DNA from: Thiorhodovibrio winogradskyi
Lineage (GTDB): Bacteria > Pseudomonadota > Gammaproteobacteria > Chromatiales > Chromatiaceae
Reading direction: 5' to 3'
Length of the DNA stretch: 64,000 nt
NCBI RefSeq assembly: GCF_036208045.1
Contig: NZ_CP121472.1
Span: 1,747,531-1,811,530 of the forward strand
Below are positions 9,477-17,225 of this stretch, piece by piece. The notes beneath the pieces were generated by a model. That model was given only the letters and a program-made list of their open reading frames with translations. It was not told where the DNA came from and searched no databases. The first letter of the stretch is position 1. Each line of letters starts with the position of its first letter. The position numbers and the translations under genes were made by a program.

Positions 9477-9528
9477 GGCGATGACTCCTGGAGGTCGCTC
9501 CCTTGGTTATCGTGGTTGCGCTTGGGAC

Positions 9529-10155
9529 TTAGCCCAATTGCACGGTCTCTCCATCCACCTTGACTTGCTCCTGGGCCTGGATGAAGGTTTCCCGGCTTTG
9601 CAGCACGGCGGTCTTCTCCACCAGCAGGCGCAGGTTGGCGCATTGACACTCCTCGTCTTGGTGAACAAAGCGTTGGGATCGGGTTAGGCGTTGCACCAGT
9701 TCGCCGATGGTGGCATCCATCTGGCGCGCCAGGGTGACGATGCGTTCGGCCTGGGTGCGCAAAGCGCGCGTGGTCAATTCAACCAGGCCGATGTTGGCGT
9801 CGGCCCCAGCGGCCTGGAGGCCGATCCGTGTCGTGACGCACAGCAACTCTTGCTCAGGGGCCAGGGTCAGCCGGCCGGAGCTGTGGAGCACGCTATCCTG
9901 GGGCAGATTGAAATGCGCGACTTCCTCGCTGGCGGCTCGCTCCAGCACCGCCAAAATGTAGTGATCACCGGACTCGGCGACGCTGAGCAGCACCAGGTCG
10001 CCAACCTCGGGGCGCAACAGGCAGGACGCTGCCTGGCGGGCAGTCAGGATGCGCTCGTCGAGACGCAGGTCCCAGGCGTCATCCAGGCAACGCCGAACCT
10101 CGGCTTGATGCAGGACCAGACCCAGCAGGCCCGGGCGCGATGGATTGGGTGACAT
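9529..10155 (-). CDS. DUF3540 family T6SS-associated protein (copy 1)
   Basis: This 208-residue DUF3540 protein is the first gene of the minus-strand T6SS payload series. It has a beta-rich N-terminal part with the CLLRPEVGD motif and a helical C-terminal part ending in KVDGETVQLG. The paralogue at 1126-1815 has the same ends and the same position just before a DUF4150 gene. The function of the family is unknown; conserved placement before PAAR-like genes suggests help with spike-tip assembly (inference). About 230 bp separate it from the SEC-C gene upstream, leaving room for a promoter, though I could not identify one with confidence. Confidence 0.75.
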   Translation of the reverse strand: MSPNPSRPGLLGLVLHQAEVRRCLDDAWDLRLDERILTARQAASCLLRPEVGDLVLLSVAESGDHYILAVLERAASEEVAHFNLPQDSVLHSSGRLTLAPEQELLCVTTRIGLQAAGADANIGLVELTTRALRTQAERIVTLARQMDATIGELVQRLTRSQRFVHQDEECQCANLRLLVEKTAVLQSRETFIQAQEQVKVDGETVQLG

Positions 10156-10384
10156 CGATCACTCCGACTTGGATAACGGCTAGCAAGATTACAGCTCGCG
10201 CAGAGAAGTCCTTTAATGACCCTGGCTGAGTCCAAGTGGGTGATCCACGCTCAGGTCGCCGTCCGACTGACGAGGCGGCGCGCTGCCTGTCGCTCATCCC
10301 GGGCCAGGGATTGAGATATGCCCAACTATAGCTGAGTTGTTGGATCAGCACATGGGTTTGGACATCGAAAGGCATCAATCGGCT

Positions 10385-11464
10385 CTATCTGGAAGCTCTA
10401 CCAACCCTTGCCCCAGTCGGCTGTCGGGTCACGCAGACACCTTGCCACAGGCTATGCCCGAGCAGCCCGCGCCTGGCCGGGTCGAGCCGGCGCAGTTCGG
10501 CAGGCGAATTCTCAGATCTTTGTTGTGCATTGGGGTTTTGGTTGGAGCGCAGCGCGGATCGCTCGGATGCGGCCGGTTTATCGAGGCAACATTTCTTGTA
10601 CTTCTTGCCGCTCCCGCAGGGGCATGGATCGTTGCGTCCTACCGACTGGTGCGCATCATTGCGGCCGGTGCGAGAGAAATTGCGCCGCAGATAATCGCGA
10701 TAGAGTGCTTTGAGTCGTGCATGGCGCGCGCTGAAAAAGTTCGTGAAACTCTTGGCTTTGAGTGCCGCGATGATTTCGTCCAACAGGTGCTGGTCAGCGT
10801 CGGCGGCGTTTTCAATGCGCGCGGTTTTCTTGCGATAGTCCAGAAAGACGGCTGGGCCGTTGATAATGGAGTCCTCTGTATCCCGCGTGCCGATAATTTC
10901 CATGCAATCCACCAAGGCATCGGTGCAAGAGCAATCGGCTTTGACGCAGTAATGATCGCTGAGATAGAAAAGCCGGTCGTCAATTTTCAGCTGTTTGATC
11001 TCCCCATAGGGCAGAATCTTCAAAAAGCCCACCATCATGGATCGTTGCTCGATCTCGTCCGCTGGGAATTCGGCCTGGATCTTCTCATTCGGTGTTTCAT
11101 CCGTTATTTTCCGCTTACGCGCATGTAGATCGGCTTCCAATTCTTGCCACTGGTCCTCACTCAATGCGTCGGCAAAGATGGCCCCGACCTGTCCTGCTCG
11201 GCTGGCCTTGGACAAGCCACGGGTGTCAAGGCAGCGGCGCGCGAGGTCGAGGGTGAATTGAATCTCTTGGCCATCCAGCGCTGATTGATCCGTCGCGCAA
11301 GCCTTGTCTGGCGTCTGTGGCGAAAGCGAAACGCGGATTTCCTGGCACCGGCACACTGGGTTTGGGCAGACGCGCACCTCGATCAAATGTCCCTGACCGT
11401 CAATGGTGCAGGTGCTGTCCGAGAGGTTCAGGATCAATGAATGGTTTTCTGGAGAAGTCATCAT
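10385..11464 (-). CDS. SEC-C metal-binding motif protein
   Basis: This 359-residue protein contains the SEC-C motif GRNDPCPCGSGKKYKKCC at about residues 275-292, the zinc-binding sequence first known from the SecA C-terminus. The N-terminal 260 residues are not a domain I recognise; they hold two further cysteine groups (CPNPVCRC near 33-40 and CVKADCSC near 172-179) that could bind metal. The C-terminal 65 residues are basic and disordered-looking. SEC-C proteins are often small accessory proteins of unknown role. It is on the same strand as the T6SS payload series but 230 bp upstream, so membership in that operon is uncertain. Two adjacent ATG codons (11464 and 11461) could each serve as start. 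Confidence 0.7.
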   Translation of the reverse strand: MMTSPENHSLILNLSDSTCTIDGQGHLIEVRVCPNPVCRCQEIRVSLSPQTPDKACATDQSALDGQEIQFTLDLARRCLDTRGLSKASRAGQVGAIFADALSEDQWQELEADLHARKRKITDETPNEKIQAEFPADEIEQRSMMVGFLKILPYGEIKQLKIDDRLFYLSDHYCVKADCSCTDALVDCMEIIGTRDTEDSIINGPAVFLDYRKKTARIENAADADQHLLDEIIAALKAKSFTNFFSARHARLKALYRDYLRRNFSRTGRNDAHQSVGRNDPCPCGSGKKYKKCCLDKPAASERSALRSNQNPNAQQRSENSPAELRRLDPARRGLLGHSLWQGVCVTRQPTGARVGRASR

Positions 11465-11879
11465 TCTTATGGAGTATTCCTAGTTGGATTTTGGGATCCA
11501 CCTGACTGGGGAATGGGCTAGATTGTTCATCACATCGTCCTCGTTCCAGCGCTCGAAGTAAGCGAACCAGGCCGACTGAGGATTACGGAGATGGTTGATA
11601 CCCCCCGCGTATGGCAACAACGAAAAGCGATGCTAATTCTTTGTCCGTCTAACGCCATGCTCAGCTGTGCCGTTTGAGCTAGAGCGAAACCGGCTTCGGC
11701 TGGAGCACCGTGTTAGGCATTAATTAGGTTAACTCAAATCCTCAGAATTAATACGAACCAGACTCCTTTAATTTACCTCAGGAACCAGGCCTCTTTAATT
11801 TTTTCCTTTGATTTACTTTGATTTCCTTTAATTTTGTGGTCTGACCTGGGTTTGCTTTATAACATTATTTGTATCCTCG
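11465..11879. other. Intergenic region holding an attC-like site
   Basis: This 415-bp gap between the SEC-C start and the end of the Nif11-type gene has no convincing coding frame. The segment 11730-11870 is AT-rich, with repeated CTTTAATTT-like motifs (near 11765, 11790 and 11827) that look like degenerate direct repeats. The attC-like palindrome at 11647-11718 is listed separately. Confidence 0.5.
11647..11718 (-). other. attC-like recombination site
   Basis: A 72-bp imperfect palindrome is bounded by GTCTAAC (11647-11653) and GTTAGGC (11712-11718), which fit the R'' (RYYYAAC) and R' (GTTRRRY) boxes of integron attC sites. Inside, four unpaired bases on each side resemble the unpaired central spacer, then TGCTC-AGC pairs with GCTGGAGCA leaving one extra base, like the extrahelical base of the L boxes, followed by GCCG/CGGC and a variable loop. 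If the extra base marks L'', the site reads on the minus strand, placing it about 160 bp downstream of the Nif11 gene as in a gene cassette. There is no integrase or second attC in view, so it may be an isolated remnant or chance fold. Confidence 0.45.
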
Positions 11880-12230
11880 CTAACTCAACCTCTTCGACAG
11901 TTCGCTTACACTTTTAGAGCCTAGTTCAGTGGTTACATCCAGAATCCCTTGCATAGATTGAGAAGCTAAATCTATGAGAAATAGTGGAAATGATGGGTCA
12001 AATATCCCTCCTCCTGCCACCTGTTCAAGCGCCTCATCACTTAGTTCACCATTGTCAGCCATCTGTTTTACTTTTTCATGGGCGGCTATTATGTCTTCCA
12101 CTGTGACACCATTGTCTTTTAAAAGAGCCAGTAAAGAAGCTTTGTCTTTTTGTTCAACAAGCTCGTTGCATCTTTGGCTTAACTCTGCGTCTTCACCTAG
12201 TTTTGTGAATAACGCTTCAATTGTTTGCAT
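11880..12230 (-). CDS. Nif11-type leader peptide, putative RiPP precursor
   Basis: This 116-residue protein resembles the Nif11-like leader family of ribosomally made, post-translationally modified peptides. The leader (residues 1-74) has the expected helical, acidic pattern and ends in ELSDEALEQVAGG, a double-glycine site cut by C39-type exporters. The core of about 42 residues after G74 is Ser/Thr/Leu-rich and has no cysteine; the only Cys is at residue 21 in the leader. A good ribosome site (GAGGAAA) precedes the ATG at 12230. The gene is clearly AT-richer than its neighbours, pointing to transfer. No lanthionine synthetase, cyclase, radical SAM enzyme or peptidase transporter gene is in the window, so any maturation would be in trans. 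Confidence 0.7.
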   Translation of the reverse strand: MQTIEALFTKLGEDAELSQRCNELVEQKDKASLLALLKDNGVTVEDIIAAHEKVKQMADNGELSDEALEQVAGGGIFDPSFPLFLIDLASQSMQGILDVTTELGSKSVSELSKRLS

Positions 12231-12446
12231 TTAATTTCCTCTTTGAATTTTGAAATAGAGTTGAAAATCTGACTGAAAATCGGGACAGACCCTGAGGTAT
12301 CCCCACGAAATCTCACGCATCATCAATTGCTTGGCGAGGAGATCCTGATCAAGCAAGGCCTCAGCAATGCCCGGCTCGTCATTAGTTTTATTTAAAAGGA
12401 AAAGTTGTGGGGGGAGCTCAAGGACAGACCACGTTTTTAATGGCAC
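12231..12446 (-). CDS. Small hypothetical ORF upstream of the Nif11 gene
   Basis: A 71-residue open frame ends with TAA directly abutting the ATG of the Nif11-type gene. I do not recognise the product. It has no signal peptide or conserved motif visible, and part of it spans sequence containing the word GGGACAGACC, which recurs nearby at 12422, suggesting repeat-derived DNA. It might be a real short leader gene translationally coupled to the precursor or simply open sequence inside transferred DNA. Coding status is doubtful. Confidence 0.2.
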   Translation of the reverse strand: MPLKTWSVLELPPQLFLLNKTNDEPGIAEALLDQDLLAKQLMMREISWGYLRVCPDFQSDFQLYFKIQRGN

Positions 12447-12829
12447 CCTGCGCCATAAACGTTACACGGTTGTCCTTAAGCGATCATTCGGTAAAGTCAA
12501 TTCCTCGGAATGATATTATAGCTGGTCCCTGTAGTTCTTTAATTCGCTTGGCAGCCCCAGCCTGCCTGCACCCGATCATCGGCATACACTCACCGCTGAT
12601 GATCGAGGTTGATGATCTGGCCCCAGGGCCGCTCCCTCGGCAGCGCGACCCATCATGTGATGCATCCCGGTGGCAAGGCCTAAGAGACCAGCCCGGTCAA
12701 TCTGCTCAAAGCCCAGGGCCGGCGCCTGGCCCGTTTCGAGACCATGGGTCACACGCCCGGAAACAGCGCACCATTGCGGCCACGCACGCCGCCGGCCACA
12801 CGCACGCTGGATCCGCGGGTGCAAGGGTC
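12447..12829. other. Non-coding or degraded accessory sequence
   Basis: I see no convincing gene here. Open frames on both strands have compositions typical of non-coding GC-rich DNA, and no frame keeps a recognisable domain. The stretch looks like eroded sequence between the Nif11 region and the fragment at 12830-13111. Confidence 0.4.
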
Positions 12830-13111
12830 CTAAGGAGCGCCGGCGGCCTTTAAAGGCTCGATGCCCGCTTGCTTCAGCAAGGCGAGGTAGTGTTAGGCGC
12901 GCTGCTCGGAGAGTTCCCGCGCCCGGCGCTCTTCCTTGGCTTGGCGCCTAGCCTGCTCGGCCTGGTGCTCATCTAGTCTCCCTCGTAGTGAAACGAGGTG
13001 ACTAACGCCGACCACTTCCTTGAGCGGCATCCAGGCCCGAAGAATGGTTTGTGGTTCGGGCACCGTCTTATGTGTCAGGGCCACCAGTGTCTCATGTTTA
13101 GCTAACACCAA
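12830..13111 (-). pseudogene. Degraded gene fragment with coiled-coil tail
   Basis: On the minus strand a frame runs from about 13111 through a charged Ala/Arg/Glu-rich helix (ARRQAKEERRARELSEQ) to a TAA at 12893-12895, and then continues in the same frame with HYLALLKQAGIEPLKAAG to a TAG at 12830. The combination resembles the C-terminal coiled coil seen in Uma2-type nuclease-like and similar mobile proteins, where the stop would replace a Gln (CAA to TAA). The upstream part is not recognisable. I infer a decayed gene end rather than a functional gene. Confidence 0.35.
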
Positions 13112-13269
13112 CCATCGCGGTCGTTCATTTGATGGGTGAGGAACCCGCAGATGCAGACCTTGTGCGCAGTCCGCTGGATGCTTGCTTTAAAGGACTGACG
13201 GGAAAAACCAAGTGTTAGGAGATGGTTGCGAGTTTTTGACCCCTGCCTGATTGATGCGGATGCTGGGTT

Positions 13270-14757
13270 TCAGGATGTTGTCGCTCTTTTGCGCTGCGAT
13301 GGTGCCGAGCGCAGAAAAACCACCTGTGGTAGCTTCGCCTGGCGGGTCAGTCGCGTACCGTCTGGCCTGGTGGTTGTCCAACATAGCTCGTCTGTCTTGT
13401 TCTCGTGCACGGCTGAATCGAAGCTGTCCTCGGCCAGTTGCAGGTAGGTGAGCAGTTCGGCCAGTCCTTGAGTCAGGGGCCAGTGCTCGGTCAACTCGCG
13501 CAGGCTGATTTGATCCCGTCGTTGCAGGGCCTGGCGAATCTGACGCGCCAGGCGTGAGCGGTCGACCACCACTTGGGAGTAGAGCGCGGAGGCGTCGATT
13601 TCGGGTTCTTTCGCGTTTTGGATCAAAGCGGTGATGGGGATCTTTGCCTTGGGCTGGTGCAGCGGGCGTTCTAGAGGCAGCTCAATGCTCGCGGCGGTGT
13701 CGTCGATGGTCATGAGGGTGCCGCCGGGTGGCGCATCGCGCAGGGCCAGGGCTTTGCTCTCGATACCGCGCAGAATGTCCATGATACGGCGGTTCTCGAG
13801 CCAGGCCTGATCATCGAGAAAGCGCCTGAGTTGACGGCTTAGGTCGGCAACTGTGCGCTGCGTGTGTTCGCCGGCATCCAGCCAGTCGTAGTGGATGCGG
13901 CGGGTGCGTGGGTCGGGATCGAGTTCGGCGACGGGTGCCAGCGCCAGCACATGCTCGAGCTGCTCGGTCAGCTCCTGCTGGCGCCGGCTGGACATCAGGA
14001 AATCCCAGAAGGCGCGAAAATTGCGCCCTTGGTCGGAGTCGGTAATGGAATCGCGTTGACCCATGATCTCGGTTAGCAGTTCGCCCTTGGCACCGTCCCA
14101 GAGGGTGATGCGCTCGCGCACCCGGCGGTCGAGTTGGCGGAAATTGTGCTCGACTTGGCGAAAATCGCCCAAGAGTTCACGCGCCAGCGCCATGAATTGC
14201 AGAAAACGATCCTTGAGCGCAGTGTCATCAAGCAGCGGAATATCGCCATCTCGAATCCGTGCCATCTCGGCGTCGATGGCATCTCGCTTGCGTTTCAGTT
14301 CGGCCGTGCGCGCGTCCGGGTCGGTCTCACTGCCCTCGGTCATTTGCCGCAGCAGCTCAAAGAGTGTCAGCAGGCGCGATTCAGTGCCTATGAAATGACG
14401 CTCACTCAGACTGCCCAGCCAGGCAATGGCCTTTTCGGTCGCTGGGGTCAGGTCGAAATAAGGCTCGTCCGTGCCCTGACGGTAAAACTTGCGTAACCAG
14501 CCTTTCTCCGGCGCCGCCCATTCATTCAAATAATCCAGTGCAGGCTTGGGAAAGACGGGTGACTCCTGCTGCTGGCGCAGCGCGAACAGATGATCCTCCA
14601 GTGCCTCGACCAACTCGGCCTGAACGATGATGCGCTGATTCGGCTGCACGAACACAAGATACAAAAAACTAGCGATCAGCGGTGCATGATCCGCGCGTAA
14701 CAGCCGCCAAGCGGGATGATGCTGGCGCAGGATTTCAAGGCTGGGATAGTCGAGCAC
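13270..14757 (-). CDS. jetA: DUF3375 protein, orphan Wadjet JetA-like kleisin
   Basis: This 495-residue protein resembles DUF3375, the JetA subunit of the Wadjet (JetABCD) anti-plasmid system, where it acts like the MukF kleisin. It has the family start (LEILRQHHPAWRLLRADHAP, residues 7-26), a long charged helical region (about 145-300) and a C-terminal winged-helix-like end, TRQAKLPQVVFLR, expected where the family normally ends; the 14 residues after that look like read-through into unrelated DNA. jetB, jetC and jetD normally follow at once, but downstream (13270 to 12830) there is none. The gene is therefore an orphan, either a remnant of a lost system or a repurposed protein. It is divergent from the PilZ gene. 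Confidence 0.75.
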   Translation of the reverse strand: MLDYPSLEILRQHHPAWRLLRADHAPLIASFLYLVFVQPNQRIIVQAELVEALEDHLFALRQQQESPVFPKPALDYLNEWAAPEKGWLRKFYRQGTDEPYFDLTPATEKAIAWLGSLSERHFIGTESRLLTLFELLRQMTEGSETDPDARTAELKRKRDAIDAEMARIRDGDIPLLDDTALKDRFLQFMALARELLGDFRQVEHNFRQLDRRVRERITLWDGAKGELLTEIMGQRDSITDSDQGRNFRAFWDFLMSSRRQQELTEQLEHVLALAPVAELDPDPRTRRIHYDWLDAGEHTQRTVADLSRQLRRFLDDQAWLENRRIMDILRGIESKALALRDAPPGGTLMTIDDTAASIELPLERPLHQPKAKIPITALIQNAKEPEIDASALYSQVVVDRSRLARQIRQALQRRDQISLRELTEHWPLTQGLAELLTYLQLAEDSFDSAVHENKTDELCWTTTRPDGTRLTRQAKLPQVVFLRSAPSQRKRATTS

Positions 14758-14950
14758 AGGGAACTGACCTTCTGTGTTAGTGATTGCGATTTGTCATGCA
14801 AACGATTGGCGGGCCAGCCGCGGCCTGGGAGTAGGCGCAGTCTGGATGTAAACGACGATAATCGAACATTAGGCGCGGACGAATCGGAGTCTGTCCCGAG
14901 CGGTTCAACACAACGCACAATCCCTGCTATGATGACTGGAAAATGAAAAA

Positions 14951-15652
14951 ATGATAGTAGGTGTTGACATGACGGATGGGGATCGGAGAAGTTCTCGCGC
15001 AAGGCTTGAAAGCGTGTCTGACACTCAAAAGAGCCCTCAGGAATTATCCGTGTCCTGTGGCATTCGCTCGACGATTCAGATCTCAAACGACTCTGAGCGT
15101 GTGATGGGTCGAATCGTTGGCGTTAGCGATGGCGAGGTGATCATGGTGCGGGTGGCGCCAAGTGAAACATTTAGGGATATCCGCGACAACTGGCCCGATG
15201 TGATCATGAGGTTCGCGGTTGAAGGCAATGTTTATGGGTTCAAGTCTCCAATCTTAGGCACCCTGGAGAACCCATCGGTGGTCTTCGTGAAATGGCCTGA
15301 CGATGTTAAATCAGTTAAGCTTCGTGTGCATGAGCGGGTCCCGTGTTTTTTGAATGCAGGTATGACCTGCAATGATCAAAGACGTGATGTGGTCATCACG
15401 GATCTTTCCGCCGGTGGTTGCCGAATTGCCTTTAGCAAGGGTGGAGAAGCCGCCGAGCTTGGGGTGGAGGTTGAACAGGAGATTCTGCTCGATATCTCAA
15501 CCGCAACCGCTGGTTGTCAGACAGTTCGGTGCAAGATCAAGAGCTTGACGAAAGAAAAAAGCCCAAAATGTGGCGTGATGTTTGAACATTTGGATCAGGA
15601 TCAACAGTTGGTGATTGATCAGCTGATGGATGACATCAAGGCGATTTGGTAA
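14951..15652 (+). CDS. PilZ-domain c-di-GMP-binding protein
   Basis: This protein has up to 233 residues with a YcgR-type N-terminal domain (about 25-120) and a PilZ domain (about 124-230). The c-di-GMP-binding motifs are present: RVHER fits RxxxR and DLSAGG fits DxSxxG. Such proteins translate c-di-GMP level into changes of flagellar, pilus or polysaccharide function. An alternative ATG at 14969 has a slightly better ribosome site (TAGG) than the one at 14951. It converges on an HD-GYP phosphodiesterase gene 54 bp away, so the sensor and the degrading enzyme of the same second messenger are neighbours. No signal peptide or membrane segment is seen, so it should be cytoplasmic. Confidence 0.85.
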   Translation: MIVGVDMTDGDRRSSRARLESVSDTQKSPQELSVSCGIRSTIQISNDSERVMGRIVGVSDGEVIMVRVAPSETFRDIRDNWPDVIMRFAVEGNVYGFKSPILGTLENPSVVFVKWPDDVKSVKLRVHERVPCFLNAGMTCNDQRRDVVITDLSAGGCRIAFSKGGEAAELGVEVEQEILLDISTATAGCQTVRCKIKSLTKEKSPKCGVMFEHLDQDQQLVIDQLMDDIKAIW

Positions 15653-15706
15653 GCCAAGAAAGGAGCAGAGGTGTGACATCTGCTTACTCTGGTGTTTTTT
15701 GCCCTT

Positions 15707-16948
15707 TTAGCCGAAAGGCGTGGACATGCCAGACCAGAGTTCGATCAGATCAGGGAAGTCCCACTCTTCGGGGTTCTCTCGGGCTTGGATGCTGTCGTTA
15801 CAATGCGCTAAGGACAGATCGATGATTTTTGGGGCGATGCGGGCGCGGGATTTGGTCGAATAGAACAGCTTGACCTTGGGTTTGAGCAGGGATGTCCGCG
15901 ACTGCTCCATGACTACGCCCAGTTTTCCGGAGGCGAGCCGCACCAGAGAGCCGACAGGATAAATCCCGAGGCTTTTGACAAAGGCTTGGAACACGCGCGG
16001 ATCAAAATGCCCATCCGCCCACTCTGCCATCTTGCGAATGGACTCGGCCGGATCCCAGCCACTTTTGTAGGGCCGGTTGGAGGTGATGGCATCATAGACA
16101 TCGCAGACAGCGCCCATTTTCGCAAACAGGCTAATCTTCTTGTCGGTCAGCTTGTGCGGGTAGCCGGAGCCATCAATCTTCTCGTGGTGGTGGAGGCAGA
16201 CATCGAGCGTGACCGCGCCGATTGATTCGGCCGCTTTCAGCAGCATGCGATGGCCTTCAACCGGGTGGCTCTTCATGATGGCGAATTCTGCGTCGGTCAG
16301 TTTGCCCGGTTTGTTGAGAACCTCCAGTGGCATCTTGGCTTTGCCGAGATCGTGCAGCAAGCCAGCCATGCCGGCCTGATGGACTTGGTTTTCGTTCAAA
16401 TTTAATTGTCGTCCAAGCGCCATCATAAGCGCGCACACTGCGACCGAGTGCATGTAGGTGTAATCGTCCGCGGTTTTAAGGCGCGCCAGACTCAGTAATG
16501 CCGCGCTGTTGCGGTTGACTGATTCAGAGATCTCCTCGACCAGCACGCGTGCATGAGCGGAATCCACGGCCTTGCCCATACGTGCGTCGGAAAACATAGC
16601 GGTGACAGCCTCCTTTGCTCGCGCGCAGATTTTCACGGCCCGGCTCAATTCCTCGCTGATCGGCGTTTTTTCTTGATCGCCGGAGCTGAATGCGGCCTGC
16701 CGAATACTCTGCTCTACCCTGGCTTTGTTTTCGGATTCGTTGACGGCTGCCACGCCATCCGGGACATCAATGCCTTTGCTGGTATCGATCCAGACCTCCC
16801 GAATACTACTGTCGCGCAAGCTCTGAACGTCTTTTTCGTTCGTCAGCAAAAAGCTTGATCGCCAAAAGGGGTGCTCCATCCAGGAACCGCAGAGTTCCTG
16901 GAGAAACATGCCGGTTGTGAGTTGATCAATATGAATTTTCTTTAGCAT
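15707..16948 (-). CDS. HD-GYP domain cyclic-di-GMP phosphodiesterase
   Basis: This 413-residue protein has an N-terminal DUF3391-type domain (about 1-130) followed by an HD-GYP domain (about 155-330). Visible catalytic motifs are HDLGK, HHHEKIDGSGYP (matching HHExxDGxGYP) and the D-x-Y-D-A region, as in enzymes hydrolysing c-di-GMP to GMP. I chose the ATG at 16948, where DUF3391 proteins normally begin (MLKKI); an open frame reaches back to 17101 but adds sequence unlike the family. There is no receiver domain, so activity must be set by the N-terminal domain or by expression. Its 3' end faces the PilZ gene. Confidence 0.88.
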   Translation of the reverse strand: MLKKIHIDQLTTGMFLQELCGSWMEHPFWRSSFLLTNEKDVQSLRDSSIREVWIDTSKGIDVPDGVAAVNESENKARVEQSIRQAAFSSGDQEKTPISEELSRAVKICARAKEAVTAMFSDARMGKAVDSAHARVLVEEISESVNRNSAALLSLARLKTADDYTYMHSVAVCALMMALGRQLNLNENQVHQAGMAGLLHDLGKAKMPLEVLNKPGKLTDAEFAIMKSHPVEGHRMLLKAAESIGAVTLDVCLHHHEKIDGSGYPHKLTDKKISLFAKMGAVCDVYDAITSNRPYKSGWDPAESIRKMAEWADGHFDPRVFQAFVKSLGIYPVGSLVRLASGKLGVVMEQSRTSLLKPKVKLFYSTKSRARIAPKIIDLSLAHCNDSIQARENPEEWDFPDLIELWSGMSTPFG

Positions 16949-17225
16949 GAGCCGACGGTCTGTGCTGGTGCGGCAGTCGGAGAACTGTCCCTTTGATGCG
17001 GGATCTGTGGACTTGGCGAAGCAAGGTTCGTATCCCGTCATCTGGAAGCAATATAACAAAAATTCACGATAGTTTCCTCTTAATGCATTATTCGTGTACA
17101 ATTGAGGCGAGATAATGTCGTTTTCGCCATTGTTAAGGGCTGCCTGCTCTCAAGCAAACCGACGGATCCGATGGGCGAGGCCTTGGAACGATGGCTTGAA
17201 AAACATTGTTTGGTTCCGCTCAAGG
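16949..17225. other. Intergenic region upstream of the HD-GYP gene
   Basis: This 277-bp stretch lies between the HD-GYP start and the end of the exported-protein gene, both on the minus strand. It should contain the promoter of the HD-GYP gene, but no clear sigma70 hexamer pair or terminator stands out. I see no gene. Confidence 0.3.

Noticed and set aside
12407-12853. A 148-codon plus-strand frame in the accessory patch
   Set aside because: Its composition is Pro/Arg/His-rich without any motif and it crosses sequence that looks degraded.
13270-14757. A complete Wadjet defence system
   Set aside because: Only the JetA-like gene is present; no JetB, JetC or JetD frame is found on either side.
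15653-15706. Hairpin AGCAGA...TCTGCT between the PilZ and HD-GYP genes as a shared terminator
   Set aside because: The six-pair stem is weak and the T-run begins about ten bases after it, so the call would be a guess.
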